The notes under the pieces are model-generated. The model had not been told where the DNA came from and searched no databases. It saw only the letters and a program-made list of their open reading frames with translations. 64,000 bases of DNA. Origin: Enoplosus armatus. Taxonomy: Eukaryota > Chordata > Actinopteri > Centrarchiformes > Enoplosidae. The position numbers and the translations under genes were made by a program. The stretch is taken from assembly GCF_043641665.1 (NCBI RefSeq), contig NC_092203.1:5543067-5607066 (forward strand), read 5' to 3'. The number at the start of each line of letters is the position of its first letter. The first letter of the stretch is position 1. Positions 13,401-27,649 of this stretch are shown here, piece by piece.

Positions 13401-16400
13401 ATTAAGAGCTTAGATAGGAAAGAGGCCCTTAAATTCAGGAAAAGAAAAAAAACAAGACGTCGTGCAAGGTCAAGTTTAGACTATGAGACTAGAACGTGGC
13501 CAGATTACTAGCTGAAGGGTTTATAGTAAAATTCATTTGACCTCCTTAAGGGGTCAAGTTCATTCTCTTGATGTATTGCTTTATTTTGAGAGCATTCCTT
13601 TTGGTAGAGACAATCCGCGCTGGTTTTTATCAAGAAAAACAACAAGACGCTTCGAAGCGTTGTTTGAGGGATTTATGTAGATTTACGTATGTAGGGTCAC
13701 AGCGTCGGAGGGAATCCAAAGGAAGAATCCGCGAAACATTCGTTTGCTCAAGAGACTGCCAAATATAGACGTGCGCATTGAACTTTGCATTCCCAAAAGT
13801 TGCAGTTTTCCTGGCCTCATCGCTTTGGAGGGACACGTCAGAGGACAGCGGGTGCCTATTGTGTCTGGGGGCCATTCATCACACGGGGAAGGTAATGAAA
13901 AGCCCGGAGGGGACATGAGGGCTGACTGTAAATCTAGCAAAGCCACAACGAGCTGCAGGCCAGAGCACTAAGTCAGCGCGGATGTGCCTGTCTGTCAGTG
14001 TGTGTATAAAAAACACAAAATTACGTCATTTATTATATTATATTATATTTATGTGTGCTCATCGCTTCATATCTTTCTAGTTTATAGGAACAGAAAGGGT
14101 CATATTTCTTTACAGGAGTGGGGATCAACTCATTAACTACGGTGGCTACACGCTGCAACTACAAAAAACAACAGACAAATTGAGATAGATAGATGATAGA
14201 TGTCTTTTTCCCCTTATCAATTTTATCCTCCACATTGAATGATTACTCTATGCTTTTGATCTCAGAGTACTGATGTATTTGCCAAGTGTTTCTGTTGTAC
14301 TGCTAGGAGATGATGATGATGATGAAGTGTCTTCAGCCTGACTCAGACTATTGAGAGTATGTCGTTTTCCATATAGCTAGAGTTTTATAATGCAGACAGC
14401 GTGCGGGAGGTTACTGTTTTCTTGCGTAGCTCCTTTTTGAAATGAAACACTTTTGATGAATCACAACTGTGGCTTGGATTAAGGACAGAAACCACACGGA
14501 GGTTTTTATAAATGAGGTCCCAGCAGAGGATAGTGAGGTTATAAACCTAGATTTGCACCAGAGAAGTGGACCCTCCCTTCCGTCGTCAGAAATGTTTCTT
14601 CTGACTGTTTTTCTGCTCTGACACACTGTGAATACATTGTGGGTCACAAATCCTATTTTTCTTCTTCTGTTGAGCTACATCTTGACAGAACTTTTGCATT
14701 ATAAAGTCAGCAAAATATGCAAGGGATTAAAAACGCACACATACTTGCCAAAAAGACCATAAACACATGCCTCATTCCATGACACCACTTCCCACCCATG
14801 TCTTCTCGGCTCTCCTTACAATCCCCAGATTTTTCCAAAAGAATGTTAACAGACTTGAGTCGAGTCCTGACAGCAGGACTGCAGTTGTTGATCACAGCCC
14901 CTTTTGTTTACTGCTCAGGAATCCAGATGTGTCATTACGAGACAAGGCTCTGGTCCTCACAGGATCCCTGTACGCTGTCAGATTCCTCTCCTCGACCCAC
15001 TCTATTGTGGAAAGGTGACAGGTGTGTGGATTGTGAGGTTCTGAGTTGAATTTCAAGTGGTAAATCTGCCGCCATTATTGTTGTGGGAACGGCATGTGTG
15101 CTGTGCAGAGCGGCTGGAGAATAGCTAGCAAGGTAGTAATCCAGGTAGCCTATTTAAAATTGTGTGTGACAGACCATTTGTTTATACTTGTGTTTGTTTG
15201 CTTGCAGCGGTGCATATGTTGGACTAAGCTGAAACTCAAGAAAGCACCTGTAAACCCTCAGGTTCCTGTTTGCCCCTCACTCTGACTGACAGTGTCCGAC
15301 TAAGCCATCAGATAAAGAGAGATGTGACAGCATGTCAGACTGTAGTAAACGCTTGGAGCGAAGATGCCTGGATGCATTTTCCCCTGTCAGAGGAGAACAT
15401 AGTGTGGGTATAATTACACCAAAAATGACTCGCAATGTATCGCATTTTAATAATACAGTAATTACAGCTGACAGTTCGGCACAGACACATGTTTCGTGAG
15501 AGGGACTTTCATTGTCCCCCAACACTTTCAATGTCTCTTTTTGTTATCCACCCCTTTAATACAATTTTTATTTGGCCCCACTAATCGAAACGGAAAATAA
15601 AACTAGTCTATTGGCGCCAGTGAAATTGCGGGAAAGAATATGAATTAGTTTTGTGTTAATTCTGTCCATCCATCATGCATGACATCACCATTGTATTTTC
15701 AGAATTATACACACTGGCTTAAGGGAGGACTTTGTTGATAATTAGTTTCATGTGTCCAAGAGTCAAAGGAGTTAATGGGAGACACGGCTGGGCAGATTTT
15801 GGAAGTTATTTATTATGCGAGGGGAGAGCTCAGCGCATGATCAAAACCGAGTGACACAGATGATGTGTTACTGATCAATCAGAGGCCCACATGTTTGCTA
15901 TTGTCTTTTTCCGAAAGCCTCAACAGTAAATCTGACTTCTTCCATGAAAACAGTAAGCAGCAAAATCAAGCTAAAGAGGAACAATTATTCACAATGTCAG
16001 GCCTCAATATTTAGTTTGGCAATCGCTCACTGTGGTGTGGCAAGGCCCGACATTGCTTTGTGTGGGACAGACGTGATTTTAAGCAGGCTGTGCAATACAA
16101 ACTTGACGGTATTGAAGGCTATTGTATGAAGCAAACTATTTAACCGCATGCTAATTGCCATGTTTTTCCCCTTTTTTGCCTCCTCATTGCCTTTTTATTG
16201 ACCAACCCGGTTTTTCCTGCATATTTTCCCTTCCCTCTGCCTCTGTGACCACAACGCTGTGCCAAATAGGTTTCTGCATCACTGTCTGTCCACCCTCATT
16301 CCAGCTCTGTGACCCTAAACAACCAGACAGAAAGGAGCAAGAGATTGATGCAGTGGAATATTGGTTCTCCCATTTTGGGGATGCTAAAGGGGAACCAAAA

Positions 16401-16900
16401 GCCCCAAACACTGAGCATTAATGATTCATTATTTCCTCTTTATTTCAATGGCCTTGCAAAAATGGGTAATTTGTTCATTTTTTAACTATGTATGAATGTA
16501 TGGCACCCTTGGTGTAATTAACATGATTTCATTGCAAAATAACAGCTGTTAAGTACTACAGCCTCAAATATCACAGTATAGACAGATTAGAGCAATTATC
16601 TGTTGCATAGCTAACAGGTTATTCCAGCTGCAGTCATTTTGTAAGAAACTGACGTCATGTGAAAAATTTGAGCTCTTTCAGGAAACCTTAGGAAATACCT
16701 TCCTCAAGTACATGTGTCTGTCTCGCACAAAAGTCTAACCTCTGGTTCAGTGACTGGGAAAGTCCCAAATAATTTAATGTTGAGACAACATAGCCAGACT
16801 ATACAAGATACCAACTCTGAGTAGAGGTCACATGATGTTGTCTGACAGGAATGAGACAAAGATAGGAAGAGCAGACAGAAGGAGCGTTTCAGACACAGCG
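6939..16900. other. Intergenic DNA, no gene seen
   Basis: Mixed AT-rich sequence with TG/CA repeats (about 8995-9011, 9845-9869, 10405-10460, 11410-11432) and a G run at about 12799-12812. Segments around 15600-15900 have non-repetitive sequence with TAATTAG-like homeobox cores and could be conserved regulatory DNA, but this cannot be judged without alignment. Confidence 0.6.
10405..10460. repeat. (TG)n microsatellite
   Basis: About 28 TG units with a single C interruption near 10421. Confidence 0.95.
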
Positions 16901-16929
16901 CATCCTCAAAAAGGACGGATCGGTCGACA

Positions 16930-17080
16930 GCTTTGGTAAATATCTCAACAACTGTAGGGAGGATTACCATGAAATGTATACAGACATTCATGGTCCCCAG
17001 AGGATGAAATCTAGCTGACTTTGGTCCTTGACTTTTACTCTAGCGCCACCATGACATTATCATTTTTGGTATGTCTATAC
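16930..17080 (+). mobile_element. Interspersed repeat fragment (copy 1)
   Basis: Reads ATATCTCAACAACTGTAGGG, then ACCATGAAATGTATACAGAC, ATTCATGGTCCCCAGAGGAT and CTCTAGCGCCACCATGA. This resembles a teleost repeat whose other strand appears again near 49500. Non-coding. Confidence 0.5.
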
Positions 17081-20000
17081 ATTGACATTGTATAACTGAC
17101 ATAATTGATATTTTACCCTACTGATGTGTTGGCCATGTGATCATACTGTGTTGTGATACTATATATATGGCACATGTGAAGTGTTTGGTGAGAGAACCTG
17201 AAAAAGCTTGACGCAAAAAGGTGTCATTCACTCCAGAGTATATTCTTATCATGCAGAAATAACGAAAAACCAATAGAGGTTTGGTGTGAGATCAGATTTA
17301 AACTTCTACAACTGCACTTTAACAGCACCTGTGGAAGAAATCTTCGAAATATAACTCAAAATAGAGCTACAATAGAATTAAGACAGAGGAAAATAGGCTA
17401 CATAACCAGAGAGATGCAGAGGGACTGACAGAGAGAGAGCGCAGTGGAAAGCTGGTTATTAGAGCATGTTGGTCTTGTTTTGATGGGGCCCTGCACTCTT
17501 AATGACAGACTGCTTTGGCTTCTATCAGTTGGCATCTCTCTCTCTCGCTTTCCCAGAAAACCACTGAGGTGAAACAGATACAGGCCTAATTGGGGTTTTA
17601 CAATCACGTACACAGTGTGCAGTATGCATGCACACACACAGAGTTCTACTGCAGCCCGAGACGCCAAACGGTTTAGGAAGCACTGACTGACAAAACACTT
17701 CTTTCATCAATCAAGCTGATTTATATGTTTGAGGACTGCTTGTACCGCCAATAGAGCCACTAATCCAGGATCAGGAAACCTTTTCCACACCAAAATAATA
17801 ATATCAGTGGTGAGTTACACTACTCCAAGTGTTGGAAGTATACCATTTCCACCTGGATTCCAATATTTACGTGCCTGCTGTTGTTACACTTAAAGCTCTA
17901 GACACACAGAAATGTTGCAAACCTGTGTTTACATGAGACGTGAGATTATAAAGCTGTAGGGGGATCATCAACATGCCACAATAGTCTGGGATGACAGGCC
18001 ATTAAATGACAGAGGACCAACCACACAGGCTAATGTGGACGTCTTAATAAAGCGAGCCTATGGAATGTAGCTCGCACTCGCCCTCACTTTGTCTGTCTGT
18101 TCTGGACTTCTTTTCACTCTTTTAACGCACTAAACCTGTCTCTCCCCTTCCTCTGGAACAGTATGACGCTCTATTATTCCCTTAAATGTAGCTGGACAGT
18201 GCTGTTGTTTGTTTCGAGGTCCCAAATGACATGTTTCCTCTCTGACTGCCAGGCAGCAGCACATTAACAGTTTGTGGTGTACTTGGTGTGCTCTTCTGTG
18301 TTATTTGCATTATTTCATGACAGGTAGAGCTGGCATGATTCACGCTGTTTTATTATCCTCAGTGGTAGTCAGAGATGTACTTATCTGCCATCCCAATACT
18401 ACTATGATGCGTGACCAGTGTGCACCGAGGACTAGAATAATGAATAAAAATAAGACCCAGGGAGACAAGTAAAAGACACCTTCCTGAAATCACAAGTGAG
18501 AGAGAGAGAACGGGAAACACTAAATTTAACATTATTTGCTCTTATAACATTGCTATTACCTACTGAAGCACAATGACCATCAAACTCAAAAGTGTTGTGT
18601 CCCCAAATGGATCTCCACTTGATAGTAATCATGTAGTTTGGTGTAAAATGGAGCCATCAGAAGTGATGTTCTCAATCCAAACAAGGTGTTGAAGCCAGCT
18701 TGTTGAAGTCATTCAAAACAAAACAGAAACGTTTCTTGTGCATCCCTCAATTCTATCACGATTTAGCCTCACATGCATCACCTCCACGTGTCACTTACTT
18801 AATAATCTTTCATAAACAGTATTTTATATGACCATGACGTGTTAAGTGGGTTTGTGCACATCCAGCTATTGTTACAGCTGTGTGACTTCTGTGTGCTCAG
18901 ACAAGCCCACACCTGCATGACATGGCAAAATGTCAGATAGACTTATATAATCAACATCAGGAGTGCGATACTGTTAAATATAAAGGTGTGCGCCACACAA
19001 CACCTTCCCCTGGTTTTGCTTACATATGAGATGCTTAATGTGATTTATTGTCCATGCATGCACACTTCCACATCTGTACACTTTCACACGTGTTTAATCA
19101 CCTCAACTGAAGAATGGAAACTGCTTAAAGGCTTTGAAGACCTTAGAAAGAAAGTGCACACCCTAAACCTAAAGACACCAAAGCTGAAGAGAAGAGAGAA
19201 TTTGACTTTTCATGAAAAACATCTTCTGGTGTCTCACATCATGTCATGTGAGATTTTAGTGTAAAAAAAAATGGGAGCAGTCTCGATTATAAAAGCTTCA
19301 ATGGACAAGCTCTTATAGAACACGCAACCCCAAGCATCCGCCCTCCACAATGACCGCCTCAAGGCTCTGTCAGCTCCTCCTCCTTCATCCAATACACCTG
19401 TGATGTCCTCTGTATCCCCAGAGTACTCCGGTTCCTGCTTCACGACAGGACAAGAGCTGAAGTGTCACTAGGAGCCTGCAAGCCCCAAAGGTGAGTCAGG
19501 GACACCTACTTTTGCTATCTATTCACTTTCGTTTTATTAACGTTCAAAGCTTAACTAGAAGACTAAAGAGACAACAAGTTTCAACTGGTAGGTGCAAAAT
19601 GTTACATATGTGTGTGTGTGTGTGTGTGTGTAAGTGTGTCTGTGTTAAGTATAAAATTAAAATTGTGATGGGAATGTAGTGAATCTCAAAACAAGTAAAT
19701 GAAATGTTGTGTTTACACAATGCGATGAGTCATGTTGCAGACCTCCACTTGTCATGTAATATAATATGATAGAATATATTTTGCATGATAGAATATACAC
19801 AAGTTGATGTTGATAAGCATGATTGATAGTTCAGATGCAAGATTTGATGTTCCTAATCAAACCAACTGTTGGTAAAGCTTCACTTATAGTAATCTAAACC
19901 CCGCTTTGTTGTATGGGCGTTCCTTGCCGCGTGTGAGACTTCATTCTCAACACAGAGGCAAATTTATGATAATGAATCATAGAAAAGGGGCGATAAGCAG

Positions 20001-22014
20001 GTTTGTCCTCCTGCACATTCAATTTCTGTGTCTCACTGCTGTCTGCTGTTGTCATGGCGTCAGTGTGCCAACAAAACCCCCACCCCAGCATGACACAGCA
20101 AAAAGTCAGATTAAACTGGAATATGATACCGTTATATTATAAATAAAAGCATGGCAATGCCTGTAGCCTACTGAGAGTAGAAGAACACTATGATTATATA
20201 TAGTGCTGGTCCGAGACCCCTGTCAGTACGTGGCTTATGTTAGGTGTTATTTTATTAGATCTGAACACCTGGCTCTGTTTTCCCCAAGTTTACGTACTTT
20301 ACCACGTAGAGTATGAACTGGGTTAATAAATGCAAATGTTAAACTAGAGTGTTGTCGCAGAGTGCATACCTTAACCAAACAATGCTGACAGACACTCGAG
20401 GACCACATGAGTTCAAAGATCAGGCATGAAGCATACTGTACTGAACCCTTAAGACATGCAAGTGTGATTTAGGACGGTGACTTTCTAGACGATTATGTCA
20501 ATAAATCAAAGATAGTTTTACACCACAGAATCCCTCACAGTTGTTGCCCATGGACAGTTATTGAAAGCAGATCCAATTCATATACATACAGTAACTTCAC
20601 CTCTCTGTGCTACTATAGTATGATGTCATTTGTGTTACAGCACGTGTGTTTTATTTGTGGTCCCTATTTAGCTGCATGGACTTTGTAACGCCTGCCAAAC
20701 CACGGATGTTTCCAACCCTTTCGTGTGATCCGACCACAGTGCTGAGGCAGCTACTTGGATTTGGCAAATGCAGTTTTCTGTCATCACCGTGTGGCGGGAC
20801 TTTGGCCTGTGTTGAGCAATCTGCCCCTTTTTGATGGGTTGTTGGCAGGAGAACTGGACAGAATAACTGAAACCAGTCATATGGGCCCAGTTTCCCCCCC
20901 AACAGCACTGAACAGTGGCCAAGATCCTTGTAGTTCCACTGTATGTCAATGGGACAAGGAAGAACCTGATGCTACAGAGTGTTTATGAGCCATAGCTGTG
21001 TACAAATGAGCTAAAATAGCTGCAGGAGATTGGGTGTAGAGTTCTTTATCAGATCATTTATAGTTCTGTGTCATCCTCCCATTGTGGAAATAGAATGTGG
21101 TCACTTCATTGGATGCATGTGTGTTAAAGATGCTATCTACTGTAGCTGACTTTCATCATTGTGCTTGTGACTCAGTATCCTGGCCTGCACTCATTCATAT
21201 CTCAGCAGAAAATCAGATGGACTACTATGCAGTATCTGGGCAGAATAACAAGATGACCAAATCACTGAAAGTATTCATTGCCAACAATCGGCTGCATCTT
21301 AGTCGGGGTCGTAGCCATGATGTTAAAAATCAAGAGTCCAGAGTCCCCACAGTCCAACCACCCCCAAGTCTTTTGTCTTTCTTGAGCAGCCAAAACCAAA
21401 AACCAAAAAAAAAGCCTGTAAAAAATGTAGTAACACTTACAGTACAGTGTAATTCCACTGTATGAATCAGGTACCAGTAAAATACTTACTGGTTCCTACA
21501 GGTACTTAAAAGTAGATATAGGGGTAGAAAACAAAACTATGGGGAACAAGGGAGTAACAATTGGGCCAATGTATACATAAAGTGTATGTGTTTTCCTATT
21601 AAACTATTAAAATATATTTTCTCCTTACATGATGGTTTAAAGTTGTTTTAAAGCCTTCCCCACAATGCCAGGAATATAATCCTGGTGGAGAAATGCAAAA
21701 GCCTTTTATTTGAATTTATGTTTTTGGCCTAAAACAGTCAAATTTAAGAATTTTGATGCTAATAAATGTCAGAATTGGACTCCTCAGGTTGTTAAAACAC
21801 CCACATTCCCTCGTACAGTACAGACGACATGACCTTGGTGTCTTCAATGGTAGCTACGTTACCTGTTTAGAAAGTCACCGTCTTAAAGGCTTGGTTTTAC
21901 CAGACCAACACATTTTATTGTAGTTATTTCCAAATGTTCCTGTCTGAACACTTTTCATGCAACACGCTTCCTTTCACTGTCATGTTTTCCTGTAACCTGG
22001 TCAGAGAATCAAGG

Positions 22015-22095
22015 GGCCTCTCCTCAAATCCCCAGTGGTGCAGTGTGGCCCTCAGAGCCCCTTGACCGAGGTGCTTAACCTCAATTAAGTCTCTC
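22015..22095 (-). mobile_element. Possible repeat fragment with the CTTGCTCAAGGGC-type core
   Basis: AGCCCCTTGACCGAGGTGCTTAACCTCAATT resembles a core phrase (cccttgagcaaggcacttaacc) that recurs in teleost non-coding DNA. A copy in the other orientation, TGTCTTGCTCAAGGGC, occurs near 32790. Short and diverged, so low confidence. Confidence 0.3.
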
Positions 22096-23599
22096 GGCAT
22101 CCAAGCGTATGTAATGGCTGCGTATGGAATGCAAAACCTTGCCAGTGAGAGCTGCCAAGTCAGCAAAGAACACAGTAATCAAATAATCAAATCAGGTTAT
22201 AATGGAAGCGATGGCCTGTAATGATATAATTACCTTGAAGGTACCCCACAACGTTGTCATGTGCACAACAGTGGAGATATATGGGGTACTAGTCACTGAA
22301 AATTAATCAAATTATTATTTTTGTGGGCTTAAAATAGCAGTTAATTCATCAACTGGCCTTCAAAGTTAGATTCCCGCAGAGTTTTCTTCATGTCTATGAA
22401 TCTCCACAGGGATGAAAAACAGGAGTCAGTGGTGGCGGAAGGGGGGCTTATTATTTGATGTTTTGAGATAATCCAGCGCTGCATTCCTCCCTGGGGCAAC
22501 CTCAGCCCAGAGTGTGAAGGTCTGGGAGCCTCAACCACATTGGATGGTTTAATCACTGTACAGCTGACTTGCTGGCTGCACTTCCATATTCACTTTTGAG
22601 TGATACATGAGTGTATACAACACTGATTGATACCAGTTCCACTGTATTAAATATTATACTGGCACCCTGTATAATATGTTCTAAAATACATATATATATA
22701 TATAATCATATATCCTTGTTAGAGCAGTGTTAAATTTAGTTTCCTGGCTGTCTCACTGGCAAACAACATTGTTAACATTGTTCGGTGTACACAAAATAAC
22801 CACTGTTTGTGCTGCTTAAGGGCTGATGCATGTAACGTGAATTAACAACATCCCCACTCAGAAAAATCCCATGATTTGATCGTTTAGCCCCAGTCTTCAG
22901 GCTCAGTGAGCAACAGGAATCTGGGTTTGTTTAGCTTGCCTAGACTTGCCTGAGAGCCTGGTCCATCACAGGCAAAGCCTGGATGGGCGAGAGAGAGGCA
23001 GGGTTGTACTCACTTTTCTGTAAAATGATCCGGACGAACAGGGTCTTAATTAATCCATCTCATTAAGGCGCAACATTGAAGGCTTAGTGAGAATCCACAT
23101 CCACATAAACAGAGGTAAGTTCAGCATAAGGACATGCCTCGTAATTAGTCTTTCTTGAGAATCACATTCTGAGAATATCTTGGTATATCATTCCTTTTGT
23201 ATGAGTTCCTCAATTTAAGCAAAATAATTTGTGTAACTATAAGGTGTGACCTTAATAACTTTGCATATTGTTGCCTAGAAACAAGTCTCATTTCAAACTA
23301 TAATTACCATTAATTGGCCATCCCAGGAAGCAAAATCTTCAAATCCAACTAGCATCAATTCAAGCTCTATTCGTAGGTTTCCTAAACAGCAATTGAATCA
23401 ACTTTTGGAGAAAAGGTGACACATAGGTATTATGCTTACAGGCAGTTGATTTCTTGACTATGACACTAATGAAACCAGCAAAATCTGGATCCATGAGGGG
23501 ATTTTAAAGTGCTGCGTTCAGCATGCAAACAGGAGCCACGATTCCGTATTTTTGGTGTATTTTGTTTGTTTTAGTTTCAGAAGCTGATTCATACGATGC

Positions 23600-23830
23600 T
23601 CTGTCCTGTAGGTTTTAGCTAAAATATTAAAGGAATATCTTAGCATTTGTGAAATATGCTTTATTAGCTTTTCTTGCCAAGAGTTAAATGAGAAGATTGA
23701 TACCACACTAACTAACGCTAACAGAGCTACACAGCTAGAGCCAGGGGACTGTTAGCTTAGCATAAAGACTGAAAGCAGTGTGCTACTACAACATCCGATC
23801 TTTATGTTAAGCTAAGTTAAGGCAGCAAAA
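23600..23830 (+). mobile_element. Degraded interspersed repeat of a common teleost type
   Basis: The phrases GAAATATGCTTTATTAGC, TTGCCAAGAGTTAAATGAGA, AGATTGATACCACACT and TTAGCTTAGCATAAAGACTG occur in the order of a short repeat that I recognise as frequent in percomorph introns. It is diverged and carries no protein. Identification is by memory of the consensus; a repeat-library search would settle it. Confidence 0.5.
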
Positions 23831-25385
23831 CTCTGTAATCGTTAGTCTTATATTATGACTTTTCTGATTTGCATTATTTGCTCATAGTACTCATTGGTCC
23901 ATCTGAGCAGCATAGAGAGCCAATCCCCACAAAGCTCTAAAAGCAGCACTAACACGTCGCGGGACAACCCACTGTGGTTAAAAGACTCATGTAGGGAATT
24001 GCCCCTCAAAACATTCCCATAAAACCTCCAGGAAAGATTATCAGCACCAAATATCTGGCCTACCACAAGCCTCGGGGGAGCCCTGTACAGTGTGGACTTA
24101 TGGCCAGAGGTTACATTTAAATGACTCCTCTTTTACAGGGTCTGTTTCTCACACAGGTTGAAGAGGAAAGGGGTTAAGCCACAGGAATGTTTACCTATTT
24201 AGGACATGGTTAGTAGAGTACGGGAAGGATGTAAGGAGATGTTGACCACATCAGGACCTGCTCTTTCAAAAGGGTTCAAACGAGGCAAGAAGACCACTTG
24301 AATTTCTTACAGTTTGACCTGAAGGTTGAGGCAACAGACTAATGTGTCTCATCTGAATGCACAAAAATTTGGAATCATCTTCCAAATATTGAATTACATT
24401 CACCTTTCTGGTCTGATAGTTGGCAGACTATAATCAAATAGATGGCCTTGTGTTGTCAAACATTCACGCTGTTAAGGTGCTTTGGAGCAAGTCAGCTGCA
24501 GGGTAGCTGCACTGTGCTGACACTGACCACTGACTAGCGTACTAGAAGGGTATGTTTGTAGCCAGTAACCATTTCCCTAAGTCCGCAGTGATCCTACATC
24601 AGAAGTGTTTGTGTATCCCTGTAACCTTAGACATATGGCTGGCACCCAGGTTGGCTTACAATGAATGAGCAGGCAGGTGTTAGGTATCTTTGCTGTTGAC
24701 CCTACGTCAAGAGACACCACTGTTGGACACCGTAGTCAACCTGAGACCTTTGGCTTGTCAAATGATCTCTTTAACCGATCCCAAAACATGCAGACATTGG
24801 CTTTACACACTTCCAGAAGGAGGCAACTGTAATTTAAGGACTTCAATGCCCATAATTCCTTTAACATAAAGCAATTAAACTGGAGAATTTTTTGCCATAA
24901 AACTCAAACTTTTGATTACATTTGGTTGAATGTGTGTTTTTGTGTATGTTGAAGCCCTTGCCTATGCTGCATGTGTGTAATATGAGCAGCTGTACGCTGT
25001 AGTTGCATCATTGCATGTGTTTTTTTCCACTTTCTTTAACATGCTGCAATGTTGCTTCCTTATAAAAGGTTTTGAAAACCGTGCAGTTATACAACAGGAT
25101 AGGCGCAGGCTGGAGGAGTTTCACAATGCCTACTACTGTATGTATCAGTGACCCACTGCCCTTATCCTGGATGCCAGACGCCGATGAAAACAGCCATAAA
25201 GCACGCAGAAATCGTGCGTGGCTACGGCTGGTCTGAGTTACACGCTGTGGCACCACGTTTACAGGGGCTACAGGTTTGTCAGGGCAGAACAATGGCGACT
25301 GTATTGAAGGACCCTCAACGCTTTGGATTTTATTTGGCCCCTGGGAAGCAAAGCAGAGTCTGCATTTGAAGAGAGGGTATGCACG

Positions 25386-25386
<1 letters not shown>

Positions 25387-25424
<38 letters not shown>
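25387..25424. repeat. (TG)n microsatellite
   Basis: Nineteen uninterrupted TG units. Confidence 0.95.
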
Positions 25425-25425
<1 letters not shown>

Positions 25426-26989
25426 AGGGCACACGAGTAGTTGAGGAATTTGTGCATTGTGTATGATTGCAAGACTTTTTACCACTTCCTGACTCTTGAC
25501 CCTTGACTTTTAGATTTTTTGGTTTTCTCTACTAATGAAGGAGTCTAAATTGTAACATAAATTCATGTAAGGGCTTAATTGCAGACTTAAGCTGTACGTA
25601 GAAATAGTGTAATTTTAACAACTCAGTAAATCTTTTATTTAACTTGATGGATGTCTATCAGGTTTTGTGCTGTAAAGTAAGCTAAATCCAGTGAATGGTA
25701 CAAATTGACTGTTACCTCCACCAGAACTTACCATTTCTCCATTTATGCCGATATATACGGATATATACCCAGAGCTGTAGGTAATAGGGTTGTGCTGAGA
25801 CGTTACTATCTGCACTGATGCTTTGTTAGGTATTACATTCATGTGTCTGTGTGTGTGTTTGTGGCCGTGGTGTGGGAGTGTGTATGTGTAGGTTTAGATA
25901 ATTTTGTGTAATCATTGACTTCGCTGATGTGATATGATTGCGCTACATTTACCACTTCTATCCTTAACTTGCACCACAAAGCAACATAAACAGGACAAGA
26001 TGTCCTGTTCTTTTATCCTCGGATGAAGTGCATGAATCTGTTTTCAAATACTTTTTCATTTTTCTTTTTGTTTTGTTTAATTTGGATATTCTGTGTTGTC
26101 TAAATCTGAACAAAAAGCTTGCCTAGGAGGAATGTCACTGGCAGCAGGACTCCCTCTCTCTGTTGCAATTACTGATGTAGAGTAACCAGGAGACACAACA
26201 TCCTTGTGTACTGAACATGCTGTATAAAGTGAGTCTTTTTCCTGTAACTTTTCCTCAAAGTCTGACAGCAGATCATAGCAGACCTGCCAGGAAAACAGAA
26301 AAAGGCTGAACTCACTAACTTACTTACCAAATGATAGGGTGTTTTGGGGTACAATAAATCATACGAAGTAACATTTTTTCTATTTGTTTCTCCCAGTTTT
26401 GGCTCAATAAAGGAGACATACTGACTGGTGAACAAACATAGGCTCCCTTCTTAATCTGACTGTTAAAAATGTGGCATGGGTTTCAGTTAACCTGCCAACA
26501 TTTCTGAATAATATTGAAAACATTTGAAGGGAAAAAATACTCAATACGGAAAAAATGAGGGAAATCCTAGATATGGATATGGATATAAAATGTAAGATTA
26601 GGGAAGATGCATTCCTTCATTGTGGTCTTGAAGAGAGCTTGGAGTCACTTGTAGGTAAAGTGATTTATCATCTACATAAAAACTTATCTTGCAGTGTATA
26701 CATTAATTTTAGAACACAACTGGTGTATTGCATGATCCTCAGGCTGAAACACATTGCACGTGTGCAAGTATCCACGGGTGAGAGTGCAATGATCTCCACT
26801 TCTGCAAGTGATTCATACACCTACTAATATAACCTAATATGTCTATGCAGTGGAATGCTATTTTCTGAATGAAGTCCTCGGAGCAGAGTGTTAGCTGGAG
26901 TCTGGACTTTTTTTTTTTACTGTGGCTATAAATGCTCAGCTGAATGAGCAAAGGCAATGACACAGCCCATTAAATGTGCTGAGAGCTGC

Positions 26990-27070
26990 TTGAGGTGGCC
27001 TAAATGGTTAAGACGCCGAGACCATAATCCACAATAAAGTCCATGATAAGGAGTCGATTGCTAGGCTTTT
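26990..27070 (+). pseudogene. tRNA-Ser-like relic (possible SINE head)
   Basis: GAGGTGGCCTAAATGGTTAA followed by GACG, GAGACCATAATCCA and GGAGTCGATTGCTAGG follows the order of a tRNA-Ser gene: D-arm/A-box, anticodon-arm region with AATCCA, then a T-arm/B-box-like GAGTCGATTGC. Stems are not intact, and a T-run follows at about 27067. Probably a degenerate tRNA or tRNA-derived SINE, not a working gene. Confidence 0.35.
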
Positions 27071-27332
27071 TTTTCTTCAAGTTTCACCAATGGCCTATGT
27101 GGATAAAGAGAAAACAAAGCTAGTCCTGTTGACTCCTGGTTAAACAACACTGTACCTGTGTATACCCTGTGGAATATGTGCATCAGTTGCCATGTGACCA
27201 GTGTTGGTATAGAGAGCTGTCACAAACACACACTCACAAACACTTTGGATGGATTGGTTTGCTTTTATTCTGTCATAACACAATATTTACTTGGACAAAT
27301 ATACATTAGAGACACACCAAAAATGATGATTG

Positions 27333-27336
<4 letters not shown>

Positions 27337-27379
<43 letters not shown>
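27337..27379. repeat. (TTA)n trinucleotide repeat
   Basis: About fourteen perfect TTA/ATT units. Confidence 0.95.
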
Positions 27380-27649
27380 GGCAGCAGGATGACAATTTGT
27401 ATATAATGGCAGTACAATCACACTTCTACTTGTTTCCTGCCATAAACTGTACATTGTATCATAAATGTATATATATTTTATCATTACATCATTAGTAGCC
27501 ATGCAAACGTGTTAAAAATGATGATGCAGAGGATACTCTATCAAGTCCATCACTAACATATGCTGTAAACTTCAGCGTTATGTTAAAATAAAATAAAATA
27601 AGTTGCTTCTGGGTTTCGTAAGCTGTTCATTTCTGTTTAATAACCATGT

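Larger units (their letters stand above)
17081..27649. other. Intergenic DNA, no gene seen
   Basis: AT-rich with few microsatellites (about 19608-19632, 25387-25424, 27337-27379) and repeat fragments noted separately. The stretch 22800-23350, with TTAATTAATC and CATTAATTGG motifs and little repetition, is a candidate conserved non-coding element. No exon is supported on either strand. Confidence 0.6.
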